Shown piece after piece: positions 33,656 through 43,898 of a stretch of 64,000 bases of DNA. Made by a program: the position numbers and the translations under genes. The notes beneath the pieces were generated by a model, which ran no database searches, was not told the DNA's origin, and worked only from the letters and a program-made list of their open reading frames with translations. The number at the start of each line of letters is the position of its first letter. Positions within the stretch are counted from its first letter, which is position 1. Source of the DNA: Pseudevernia furfuracea (Eukaryota > Ascomycota > Lecanoromycetes > Lecanorales > Parmeliaceae); assembly GCA_022315425.1 (NCBI GenBank), contig JAIUPT010000028.1:124001-188000 (forward strand), written 5' to 3'.

Positions 33656-35571
33656 CTAAGAAGCTGTTGCTGTATCAGATGATTGAGCTGCACTTTCGGT
33701 TGCTGGTTGCATTGGCGATGTCGCCGAAGGGTTGGATGGAGCAGTTGACACTGTTGTTGCTGTTGTTGTTGCTGTTGCGTTCATGACTTTCGCATTGTTG
33801 GCGTTGGGAAAACTGCTCCCTCTGCCAAATCCGCCTCTCCCCCTCATAGATCCGCCTCGGTTACCCACTGGCATCCCTCCTCCTCTGTTCCCCATCATTG
33901 GTCCACCTCCCCTCCCATTCCTAGCTTGCAATGTAGGGCCAGTCTTCCGTTCAAGCACCACCACTTGACCTTGGGCCACCTTGATCGGACTCGCCTTGAT
34001 GGCTTTTTGCAAGCTTTCGGGTTCTGCAAAGTCGACGTATGCAAAGCCTTTCTTCTTGTCTATCTCGACTTTATTGATTGTGCCGAATATGGCAAAGGCT
34101 TCGTCAAGTAAAGGTTCCGTGATCCCCTGAGATGGGTTTGCATGCTTGAGGAATGCTTGTGTAGCGGTCGAGGGAGGCGCTGCAGGCTTTGAGAAGGCTT
34201 GACCGGTGCCTGAGGGACTAGCGCGCGTAGATGTAGAAGCCTTGGATGGGGCTCTTGAAGCTGCTGGCCCTGAAGGTGGCACACTGCGGGCTGGCGATTG
34301 CGCTGCATCTGGAACAGGAGCAGTCGAAGCATCGGTCGCATCTGTAGATATAGCCGTAGAAACAGCCTGCTGTGGCGTTTGCGAAGCTCCTGGAGGTTTT
34401 GCAGCTGGTGAAGCATTTCCAGGCGCGGGTCTATTCGCTAAATTACCAAGGAGACCGCGTCTTCCACCTCGGCCACCAACATGTCCTCCTAAACCCAAAT
34501 CTCGCTGTAGTATTTTCGCTGCAGCACTGGCATTTCCACGTTCGCGCTTCTTGTCGGCGAGTGCAGCATTTGCCGTGCTGTTAGGCGTCACAGCAGGAAT
34601 TGTTGGAGCAGGAACGGCTTTCGATGGGCTGGGGGGTACGATTCCTTGCTTCGTATGTGCTGCTTGTTTGGTCAATACTTTAACTGCATCACGGGCAGCC
34701 TGTTCAACTTTGACAGCTTGCGCACTGCGCTTCTTTGGAGAAGACGTCGTAATATTGCGCGTGGCATTCTTGGAATCTGCAATCGCAGCAGACTTGCTAT
34801 CTTTAGAGTCTTGACGTGAGTGTTTGCCGCCTTTCGGGGCCGTGGTGTTCTCTTTGCCCTTGTTGGCTTTCTTGTCCTTGAGAAATTGAATTAGAGGGGT
34901 TGTGGTGACCTTGTCCTTGGCTTTTCCTGCACCACCATTCTCTTGATCCGTGTGGACAGCCTTTGCAGGAGGGTTGGTCAGGCTCTGGAGGAAATCCATG
35001 AATTCGGGGTCCTGATCGATCGTGCCTTGACGAGCGTCTTTGCGCGGCCTGCTACTAGGGACACGGCCATAAGGGGCAAATTCGACTGATGGCGGTCCAA
35101 GTAGCGCAGAGTCTTTCGAAGAAGCCTTTGCATCATTGAAAATAGTATTGTGGATATGCTCAGAAAATAGAACTACGTGATCTTGCTTCGTCAGGTGCAG
35201 GTACGCACGGCTGGGCCTTGATGGTTTGGCAGGACTGAGTAGTTTGGATCAGAGTTCTATTTACAGCCAAATTTTCTGGGAATGCAGACGTACTCTTTCG
35301 AAACCTTTCCTTCCTTGTAGACTGCCCAATCCACCTTGCCTCCGTTGACTTTCCAATCGTCACCAAGAGCTGCTTCAAATTCGGCCTGTGTCAAGCCTGG
35401 TGGGAGCCGTCTGATGATTAATTTTAATTTTGTGGTCGCTGGCTTGGAGGCCAAACCCTCTGAGTCTTGTCCGCTTCTTTTCTGCGTGGCTGACGCTGGA
35501 ATTGAGAGAACTCCATTTGAGCGAGAGGGTCGAGCTATGGTAACACGGGGAGCTGGAGCTATTGAGGTCAT
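33656..35571 (-). CDS. upf3: Nonsense-mediated mRNA decay factor UPF3 (Smg4/UPF3 family)
   Basis: Two exons (35294-35571 and 33656-35234, 59-nt intron GTACGT...TCAG) encode 618 aa. Residues 47-185 are the UPF3 core: TTKLKLIIRRLPPGLTQAEF, DWAVYKEGKVSKD across the splice, SRAYLHLTKQDHVVLFSEHI, VEFAPYGRVP, then GTIDQDPEFMDFLQSL. This is the UPF2-binding RNP-like domain that links exon-junction or terminating ribosomes to decay. Unusually for the textbook protein, residues about 454-523 look like a second RNA-recognition fold with RNP1 KKGFAYVDF, followed by an RGG-rich segment and an Ala/Thr-rich tail. The middle is low-complexity Ala/Lys/Pro. It is divergent from the PP6 gene with 304 bp between start codons. 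Confidence 0.9.
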
Positions 35572-35875
35572 GGTTGCGGGGCCGCTGATGTCTTGGTGCA
35601 GACAAGATTGTTTTGATCTGCTTTTTCGTCATAGAATTTGCCTCTCCTCTTAGATACAAACCATAAAAACTCACAAGTGAACGACAACATAGGGAATGAT
35701 TGTGTTTATCGTCATAGCTTTCACTCATACTAACCTTGTTGAGACTAGACCCGGAACAACAATAGAAGCTCCGTGATTAAAGGCATGGGCCTGCATTATA
35801 TTAATATTGATCTCACTCATCAATCTGTCCAAGGAGTGCTCCCTCGAGACTTTTTCTTCGTCTCAAGCATAAAAT
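35572..35875. promoter_or_regulatory. Bidirectional promoter between upf3 and the PP6 gene
   Basis: The two ATGs point away from each other across 304 bp, so the region must serve both. It has a purine/pyrimidine-skewed centre and a CT-rich stretch before the PP6 start. No named element can be supported. Confidence 0.55.
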
Positions 35876-37270
35876 ATGCCGGACGGCAAGAAGCCACCCA
35901 GGCCAGGGCCGGCAAGGCTCACCAAGAATACCGACGTTGATGAGTGGTTAAAATGCGCTTTTAACAATCAGTATTTGCCCGAAGCGACCATGAAGAAGCT
36001 ATGTGAGATTTGCAAGGAGCTTTTGATGGAAGGTGAGCATTCCAGGTCTCTCTTATACGTAGGTTCAGCTGATTTGGAGCCTCAATTAGAGTCCAACATC
36101 CAGCCTGTCTCGACACCAGTGACTGTTTGTGGCGATCTTCATGGCCAATTCTACGATGTCATCGAGCTTTTCCGTGTCGCGGGAGGTGCTCCGAGTGACG
36201 TGCGCGCTACCCGTTCACCGGCTCCTACTGGAGTTATAACCTCCGATGATATTGAGCCGCCCACCGAGATCACCAATCCGAAGCTTAAGAAAAAGATCCG
36301 CTCACAGCAGAAGAAGGAAGGCGAGACCAGTGCGGGCAGTGGCGGTGATGAAGATGATGATGGCGAAGAAGAAGAACAGCGCGGGCGTAAGCGGCAGAGC
36401 AGTTATGGAGCATCCTTGGGCGTTGAGAAAGAGGGTAGTAGTACTGCAATCCCGGGCAATCAAAATTACATCTTCTTGGGAGACTTTGTCGACCGTGGCT
36501 ACTTCAGCTTGGAAACTTTGACTCTCCTTCTTTGTCTCAAGGCCAGGTCAGTACAGATATTCCCGTCAATGGCTTTTAGCTGACACCGGACTAGATATCC
36601 TGATCGCGTGACCCTCGTCCGGGGCAACCATGAATCTCGTCAGATCACACAAGTCTACGGATTTTACGAAGAATGCCAACAAAAGTACGGCAATGCCTCG
36701 GTCTGGAAAGCTTGTTGCCAGGTCTTTGATTTCTTGGTCCTCGGTGCAGTGATTGACGGCAAAGTGCTCTGTGTCCACGGTGGTCTAAGTCCTGAAATCC
36801 GTACCCTTGACCAAATACGCGTCATTGCTCGAGCTCAAGAGATCCCTCACGAAGGCGCCTTCTGTGATTTGGTCTGGAGTGATCCTGAAGACGTTGGGAC
36901 TTGGGCTGTATCCCCTCGTGGTGCTGGGTGGCTGTTTGGCAACAAGGTCGCTACGGAATTCAACCACGTCAACGGCTTTCAGCTTATTGCTCGCGCCCAT
37001 CAACTGGTCAATGAAGGCTATAAGGTACGCCACGCTTCTATCTCTGGTAAATTGTACTTAAGCTAATTCTACATACAGTGGCACTTCGAAGATAAGTCCG
37101 TCGTCACCGTCTGGAGCGCTCCCAACTACTGCTATCGCTGCGGCAACGTCGCCTCCATTATGAATCTTGGGGAGGACCTGGAGCCAAAATTCACCATATT
37201 CTCCGCCGTTTCTGAGAGAGAGCGTCACATACCGCCGACGACTAGTCGCCGCACGGAATACTTCTTATAG
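35876..37270 (+). CDS. Serine/threonine protein phosphatase PP6 catalytic subunit (Sit4/Ppe1 type)
   Basis: Four exons (35876-36032, 36090-36546, 36595-37024 and 37079-37270) give 411 aa. Metal and catalytic motifs are all present: GDLHGQ (67-72), GDFVDRG (183-189), GNHE (215-218), the HGG near 267, and SAPNYCYRCGN near the end, with C-terminal YFL that is normally methylated. ESNIQPVSTPVTVCGD and the NVASIMNLGEDLEP tail favour PP6/Sit4 over PP2A or Ppg1. Between GGAPSD and NYIFLGD there is an insertion of about 88 residues, with VITSDDIEPPTEITNPKLKK followed by an acidic and basic low-complexity run; yeast Sit4 lacks it. The insertion sits on a surface loop and should leave the active site intact. 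PP6 acts in cell-cycle, TOR and cell-wall signalling with SAP subunits. Confidence 0.9.
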
Positions 37271-37945
37271 TCAAGCATTTCATGTGATACCCCCAGCATA
37301 GCAGGTGTACAGCGGGCGTTGCATAGGCATGGGCGGCTTGCGTTTATATGAGATGATGCCATGACATAGTTTATATGTACGATAAGTCATAACAGTGAGA
37401 TACTTCGATGAAAGCAACGCTAGAGTATGTTTATAAGATCTGACAACATGAGCACGAATTGAAGAATGCCATTGGACAACCTCTTCTCTCCATAGCTTAT
37501 CATCTCATAAGGTACCCGATGCCTTATCTTTTAGCCTACAGCCCGACTTATGCACAACCACGTTGTGGTGAAGCTCCAAGCTCGCAGGAAAATTCTAGGC
37601 CCGCGTATTCTTTCCGTTTTCTCTGCCGGCCAAGACTGAAAAATCCCAACTCCTGTAAGCCTCCTTTCTTTGACTTTCTCAGTATCGACAACAGCTAAAA
37701 TTTAGGCGCCTCTAATGCGTGTCCAGCACACATCACACCCCCTTCCGTACATGAGCGAAGCGAATGGTGGGACCACGAATCCATGGCAGCTCACACCATG
37801 ATGTTCTCAACAGCAATCAGGCCCGAAGAGCCAAACGTGGTGGAACCATGAGGCGAAGAGAAACATACCTACCGTACTTTATGCCTCGCGACCATCCACT
37901 CGTCTCAAAATACCCCAAGTCCCTACAGCAGCCTATTCCTGAATT
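37271..37945. other. Intergenic, no gene seen
   Basis: This is the 3' flank of the PP6 gene followed by unremarkable sequence. A short plus-strand frame (37459-37698) has no motif. Confidence 0.35.
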
Positions 37946-38203
37946 ATGAAAGGCGCACACTGGTGTGGACTAGGGGTGTACAGATATGGCAGGACAGAGC
38001 AAGAGGCAGAGCCCACAATCGTGGTTACAACTCCAGATAAGAGAAAGTCAGACTTGATAAATTTGGGGAAACAGGCCCGCAAGGTCTGCGCTGAGAATGA
38101 GGCGCCGGATCTGAAAATGGTGGTTGTTTTGGGGTCAAACATGGATGTGAAGTGGTTGAGAGGCGCTTTAGGGACCAGTGGATGCTGCATAAATTCTGGT
38201 TGA
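37946..38203 (+). pseudogene. Fragment of a fungal hypothetical-protein family
   Basis: The frame reads KGAHWCGLGVYRYGRTEQEA, then PTIVVTTPDKRKSDLINL and APDLKMVVVLG, after which protein likeness stops. I recall the pattern (C-G-V-G-V-Y-R...PTIVITTPN...APDLKVVVVLG) from a longer fungal family whose members continue with an acidic, Gly-rich tail. No upstream exon is evident in the preceding 300 bp and the downstream part is not recognisable, so this is probably a truncated copy. Identification is from memory of the pattern. Confidence 0.4.
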
Positions 38204-39309
38204 GCGTTTTCAGAAGGAAGGCTTTAGGGCCCTCTTTCAATATCATGTCCCAGGCCATGCTAATGAGAGTTTCTGGAAGGCTGTGTTACTGCATTGAGAT
38301 AGATGCACTGGAATTGTCCAGATGCTACATCGGCCAGGTCTTCTCAATAGGTCTGGGAGGGTAGGTACTAACGCTTAAGACGAAGGATCTAAGTTTGATG
38401 ACGGCTGGTATCTTCTACCTGTCCTTGAATGCCATGTTTGACATCTTTGTCAAGTATGGTGTGATGCAGAAGAAGCCATTTCAAGCACGTTTATACTGAG
38501 AGCGGTGGCTAGCTCGTTGAGTTTTGCCACTGCAATTGCTAGGTATTTACATACTACGATAGCGTCGCAGAGTATAACCTCGAACTAGCCTCTCCTACCA
38601 AGACATCGTCTGTTTCCGTGCCTCTTTACCTCTGAATTACTGGCGTACAGACTTGTATTATCCACTAGATGTGCGATTGTTCCTTCGAATGGCCGTCTCC
38701 AATTGTCTACCTATCAGAATCCGATTCATTACCTCGTTAAACAGTACAAGTAGACGCGTTTCTGCCGTATACTAACAATCTCTTTTTCGTAAGTAAGGCT
38801 ACTCACCTCATGGATGCGACCCTTTAAAAGCATCGCTATTATTGCACACTCGCCAGCAACCCCCATCTCTCCCTGTCCCATCCTTGCTCCTCTGGAAGAT
38901 CATTGTCAGCAAGGGCTCCCCAAAGGCGGCTGTCTGCGTCATGAACATGTCTTGTGGTACAACACCACAGGGTGCTTGTGATGACAAATCCCACAAGGAA
39001 AGCCCGGGAGTGACTCATCGGCAGACAAATTGATATAGAAGGAAAAAAAGTAATTGTCTCCTATCTTACCCTCGAAACCCTACAAAGCCATTGTTTAACA
39101 TTCCATTCGGCCTCCTGACACTGAGGCAGCATTATCCGATTCTGAAGATAACGCAAGCAGCTAGCATTTAAGCGAATGTTTACTAGCAGTTATCATCCAC
39201 TCCAGCTTTCCCATTCCATTTCATCCTCAGATATTGTAATTTTGGTCGCATATCATCAACCCTCTACATATATATACAGGAAGAATATACGTGTTCCGCA
39301 ATCTCCGCA
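38204..39309. other. Intergenic, possible decayed coding tail
   Basis: Just right of the fragment, around 38390-38440, a plus-strand frame reads RSKFDDGWYLLPVLEC, which might be the eroded continuation of the fragment. The rest shows nothing recognisable. The right end is the promoter of the FMN-binding gene. Confidence 0.3.
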
Positions 39310-40203
39310 ATGGTACAATTCTGGGACTCCATCCCGGACAACTTACGAGATTGGGTCCGCCCCCTTTCTTTCCTTCTGCAAACCAAGACCCCACCATCTC
39401 GAAACCAACATCTGACCACTTCCCACAGGCCCTCTCCCAACAAGTCTTCTTCACCGCCTCCGCCCCCCTAACCGGCAAACACGTCAACATCTCCCCCAAA
39501 GGCCTCCCCTCATCCACCTTCTCAATCTTCGACCCTAACCACGCCGCCTACGTCGACGCCACCGGCTCCGGCAGCGAGACCATCAGCCACGTCTACGAAA
39601 ACGGCCGGATCACCGTCATGTTCTGTTCATTTGCCACGAGCCCGCGAATCCTGCGGTTTTTCTGCACGGGGGAGGTTATCGAGTGGGACGACGGGAGGTT
39701 TGCGGGGTTGCTGAGGACGATGGGGAAGGAGAGGATCGAGGGTGCCAGGGCCGTCATCCTGTTGGATGTTTTCAAAGTATGCATTCCTCCTGGCCATGGC
39801 CATTTCCGAGTCCAAGGTTTGAAAAAAAAGCGTGTAGGTGCAAACGTCGTGTGGCTTCGGGGTCCCTCTCTTAACCATCGCATCCGCATCCGAGGATGCG
39901 AGTTCTGGAGAGATGGAGCCGGTGTTGCTGGATCGTGATACGATGGGTCATTGGTCGCATCGTAAGATCGAGACTAATACGCTGCTGGACTACCAGGCAG
40001 AGAACAATTCAAGTAGTTTAGATGAGTGCCCGGGCATGAGAAGCGCCATGCGAGACCATGGGGATAGGGTGTGGTTTACGTTGTTGAAGGCGAGGATGAG
40101 GAGGATAGGGGCACAGAGGGAGGCTGTTTTAGTTGGCATTGTTATTGGGGTTGCTCTGTTGCTTTCTGTGCAAAGAATGGCAAGAAGCCTAGGCACCGCA
40201 TGA
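39310..40203 (+). CDS. Pyridoxamine 5'-phosphate oxidase-like FMN-binding protein with C-terminal membrane helix
   Basis: Three exons (39310-39354, 39429-39776 and 39838-40203) give 252 aa. Exon 1 supplies the typical start MVQFWDSIPDNLRDW, joined to ALSQQVFFTASAPLTGKHVN. The core has ISPKGLPS, a DATGSGSETISHVYENGRIT segment, MFCSFATSPRILRFF and ARAVILLDVFK spliced to VQTSCGFGVP. This is the split-barrel flavin-binding fold of a fungal family of unknown substrate. Downstream is a charged region and a hydrophobic helix near the C-terminus (AVLVGIVIGVALLLSV), suggesting a tail-anchored protein. True PNPOx enzymes make pyridoxal phosphate, but this family is distant and its reaction is not known. 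Introns 39355-39428 (GTCCGC donor) and 39777-39837 are phase-consistent. Confidence 0.85.
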
Positions 40204-41454
40204 GTATGAGTCAGTAGCCCACTAGAACTTTCTGGTCATGTTTTCAATATGAAAATCGTTTGGGGACTGCGCAACAATAACATTACAAGACGGCTACCCC
40301 ATAGGGTATTCTCGTCAGTCTATTGTTGTGAAGCGATGTCCATATCTAATACCATACTAACAGCCTCCGACAGAAGAATCTTAATACATACGTTGTAGAT
40401 ATAGACAACTATATTTCGTTGTGAATAAATATTCAAATAAAAGAGCCTCTGGGGACAGGAGTGGCATGATTCCGCACGGTGTAGAAATATATTTTACAAT
40501 AGTCGCTTACTCATCCATGCTGTAATGGTACAGAGGAAATTTGCCTTTCCCGCTTCGCCCAGCGCAATTGGGGGTTTCAGGCGCCCTGGTTCGAGGGCCA
40601 CAGTGGTTTTCAACTCGATTCGGCAACGATCGAAGATTGTGAATCTTAAGCTGAAAATGATTCTTCAGACTGGCGACAGTACAGAGAACTTTTCCCTGTG
40701 GACCGGCGAGTAGGATTACGTCTGGCTCCTGCTGGGTTTGGTGGGGTTCTTGACTTGTTAACTCTTTTTTTTTTTTTTGGGTTTTTTCTTTCTTTTTCTT
40801 CTTACCTTTCTTTTATTTTTTTGCGTATCACTCACTTCCCTGCTTTTGAAATCATTCTCAACATCTGATTCAAATATATCTCTTACTACACCAGTCAGGC
40901 GTCTTCAAGTCATTTGAACACCCGAGTGAGTATTACTTCGACGGCGTTTCCTTCAAGGGCCCCTAATATCCTAAGTGAGGTACTGCGATTCGCAATTGTC
41001 AAACGAGGTTTACTTCAGGAGCGGATTTTGTCTCGTAACATTACTCTACAATGGCTATCCCGTCACGGCGGGTATTTGCCTCTTCCTTTAGGCTCCAGAA
41101 ACCCGGGTTTTCCGTCACATAGGCCGTATTTGATGAACCATGAAACGCTGTCAGAGATCAGCTCTCTGTGCCTCGAGATAATATGTCATCTGAGGTTCCT
41201 GCATCTGAAAGCCCACTGAGGGGTAAGATAGACGGCAGTCCTTGGACTGTTGAAAGTGATGACCATTTCCGAGGTAGTGGAGGAACACGCCTTATACGAA
41301 GGATGAAACGAGGCTGCCACATTTCTAGACATGTGTCCATATCTTCGCAGCCATTGCCTCTGCGATTCTATAGATCCAGCTCCTCGCAACGCACGTAAGT
41401 CATGATATCTCCTACTTTTGAACGCCTTCTTTCGTTCTCTAGTTACCTTCCAAC
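40204..41454. promoter_or_regulatory. Upstream region of the Cys-rich membrane-protein gene with pyrimidine tract and probable leader intron
   Basis: A strong T/C tract lies at about 40767-40832. Close to the next start codon a GTAAGT donor at 41395 and a TCTCTAG acceptor at 41442 would define a 48-nt intron ending 13 bp before the ATG, so a 5' untranslated intron is likely. No other gene is seen. Confidence 0.4.
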
Positions 41455-42429
41455 ATGCCTTTTTACACCAAATTATTTCCAACTCTGTTCTTCATCTGCT
41501 ACCAACTCTTCCTCGCAGATTCAGGCGCAATATGTTACAATCCAGACCAGACCATACCGGAAAACCCCTACTACGCGTGCAACACAACAAGCGGTGAGCA
41601 CAGCGCCTGTTGTGGTCCGGGAGATCCATGCACAGTCAATGGCTACTGCTTCGGATCATATGGATTCATGTATCGTGGCGGATGTACGGACATGACATGG
41701 CAATCGCCGAACTGCTGTCCAGGATGTAGAGACTGTATGCAATCGGCTCAGCCCCAAAAATCACTTACTACCCACAATGATCGAGCTGACCGAATGACAG
41801 CCGCCATTAACAGCTTTAGTAACCTATATCCTTGTCCTATGAACAACGGCTCCCACACAAGTAACTCGTGCTGCGGTCCACAAGAAGATGGTCCAGAGAG
41901 TATTGAGGCTGGGTGCTGCGAAAGTACGCTCTTTAGGCCTAATTTCGGAGACTTTGCAAACGCAGAAGCCGTGGCCAATACAACCGACCCAAACCCGTCA
42001 ACGCAGGCTGCCTCTTCCTCGTACATTGCTACCTCTCCAAGCTCAGTAGCCTCATCGACATCGCCAAGTCTCTCAGAGACCACATTCATAATAACCACAG
42101 CAACACCGGTTGAATCGTCGTCCAGTCAACCACAGCCATCCCAGAAGAGCGTGGCGGTTGGAATTGGGGTCGGCGTTCCTGTGGGTGTGCTGTTGCTCTT
42201 CGGCCTAGTCCTCCTATTTCTACGCGAACGTAGACGCCGTGTCCATGCACAGAAGTTGACGGATGATGCCTACACCACTGCTGAAGAGAGGGAGAGGGAG
42301 AGGGCAAGCAAGGCTGCTAGGCAGTACGAGTTACATGCTCACGCGTTGCCTCAAGAGCTCGAGTATGTGCAACACGGCCCCAAGGAGATATTATCGCGAG
42401 AGGTGTATGAAGCAAATGGAGATTCCTGA
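41455..42429 (+). CDS. Cys-rich type I membrane protein, single exon
   Basis: The 324-aa product has a hydrophobic signal peptide (about 1-24), a cysteine-rich ectodomain (about 25-157, including ACCGPGDPC, GYCFGSYG, CCPGCRDC and a later CCGP/CCES pair), and a Ser/Thr-rich stalk (180-230). A single membrane helix follows at about 235-256 (VGVPVGVLLLFGLVLLFL), then a basic RERRRR stop-transfer and a 65-residue cytosolic tail rich in Glu/Arg. This layout is like fungal wall-stress sensors (Wsc/Mid2 type), although the Cys pattern is not a clear WSC domain. The same arrangement is very common among uncharacterised ascomycete surface proteins. Its cytosolic tail has no catalytic domain. A role in surface sensing is inference from architecture. 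Confidence 0.78.
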   Translation: MPFYTKLFPTLFFICYQLFLADSGAICYNPDQTIPENPYYACNTTSGEHSACCGPGDPCTVNGYCFGSYGFMYRGGCTDMTWQSPNCCPGCRDCMQSAQPQKSLTTHNDRADRMTAAINSFSNLYPCPMNNGSHTSNSCCGPQEDGPESIEAGCCESTLFRPNFGDFANAEAVANTTDPNPSTQAASSSYIATSPSSVASSTSPSLSETTFIITTATPVESSSSQPQPSQKSVAVGIGVGVPVGVLLLFGLVLLFLRERRRRVHAQKLTDDAYTTAEERERERASKAARQYELHAHALPQELEYVQHGPKEILSREVYEANGDS

Positions 42430-43898
42430 GATGGGGCTGATAGACGCTATTTTGTCAATCATACGAGTGTTTGAATAGGACCCTTCCTAAAGGCTGGGTA
42501 TGTACACATAGCATTTCGACAGTCTTGGGAAATGCGGCTGGAATACATCAGCTGAACCCCCTCTCCTTAATGAAATGGTCATTCAATACTACTTCTGCTG
42601 AGATTCTATTTTGGTCACATGTTCCTTGATGATAGCAGCGCCCTTGTCAATGCCTCCTCACCACCCTTTATCGCTCAGCCTTTATCCTTGACAGTGCAGC
42701 AACAGGGACGCGAGCTGTGAGCGCACCAAAACCACTAACAGTAATCGAATATCAACATGGTGGATCTGGGATCTAAACTTTAGATACAGCACACTATCTA
42801 CCTACAACATAACGGCTCTACCTTTCTTCCCCTTAATTTTCACTCATCCAAACCATCATACAAAGAATATCCAATATTCAGATTCTCATCCCTCCAACCA
42901 CCTCTTCCCATCATCCATCAAGCAGCAAAACAACCCCCCCTCACTCCCCCCCCTCTTTTTCGACACAAAAAACTCCTTCCGACACCTTCAAAGCAGCAGC
43001 CATCCATCCCTTCACCAGTTAACCAATCGACCCCCACACATACTCCCATCCACCTCGAACGTTTCCGTCAATCGTCCTCAAAACAAGCCCATCAAAAAAG
43101 CCATCTTTTCACCTCTGCCACCCCCCCCACCCATCCAAATCCAAATCCAAATCCAAATCCAAATCTAACCGCGACGGACATGACGACGACGGGCTTCGGT
43201 TCATCACTTTTTTTCCGAGACGGGGAACCCTCGCGCCGTTGTTGTTTGGGTTTTTTTTTCTTTTTTTTTTTCGGTTGCTCGCTGGTGGGGGTTTCGCGGG
43301 AGGGGGTTTGAGGTTGGTGGGGATGGGGGGAGGGGAGGGGGGAGGGAGTTAGATGGGATTGGATGATTGATTGATTGATGGAGGTGGGGTGGTGGGAGGA
43401 TGGTGGGATGGGAGAATATGAGGGTGGGAGGATGGTGGGATGGTAGGATGGTGGAATTATAGGATAGTAGGACAGGGGGACAACAGGCGATAGAGGAATT
43501 GAACTCATGTACGTCGTAGAGGATATGGGGTATTTGACGAAAGGGAAGGTTACATAGTTGATTAGTTTTTACAGGTTCTTGGATGGCTTTTAGGGATTGG
43601 GATAGGTTGTGCCTGTGAGAATTTTTGTGTCTTTATTAGGCAGCCAATTAGATTGTTGAGTATGGCTGATTCAAGCTGTTAACGACAAGCTTTAGTGGCC
43701 AACCGAATTTTAAGAGGTCCACAGCGCAGCAACTGATATGGACCAAGGATTTTCCAAAATCGTTCATTCCATTGTGCTGGTATATACACCCATTGCTAGC
43801 CTTAATAGATAGATAGAAGAAAGGAATGTATGTTGATCCCTAATAGATGGGTACCAAAAGAAAGGAATGGTCATGAGAACGCCCGAAAAGTCATGCAA
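42430..43898. other. Convergent intergenic region with low-complexity repeats
   Basis: This lies between the 3' ends of two convergent genes. At 43133-43167 there is a CCAAAT hexamer repeat of about five and a half copies. It is followed by T-rich tracts at about 43250-43270 and a G-rich minisatellite-like run (GGTGGGAGGATGGTGGGATG type) at about 43320-43460. Frames here encode Pro/Ser strings and are not genes. Confidence 0.5.

Noticed and set aside
34206..34814. A 202-codon plus-strand frame opposite upf3
   Set aside because: It is antisense to the Ala/Pro-rich coding part of upf3 and mirrors its composition.
43092..43508. A Pro/Ser/Tyr-rich minus-strand frame
   Set aside because: It is translation of the G-rich minisatellite and the CCAAAT array.
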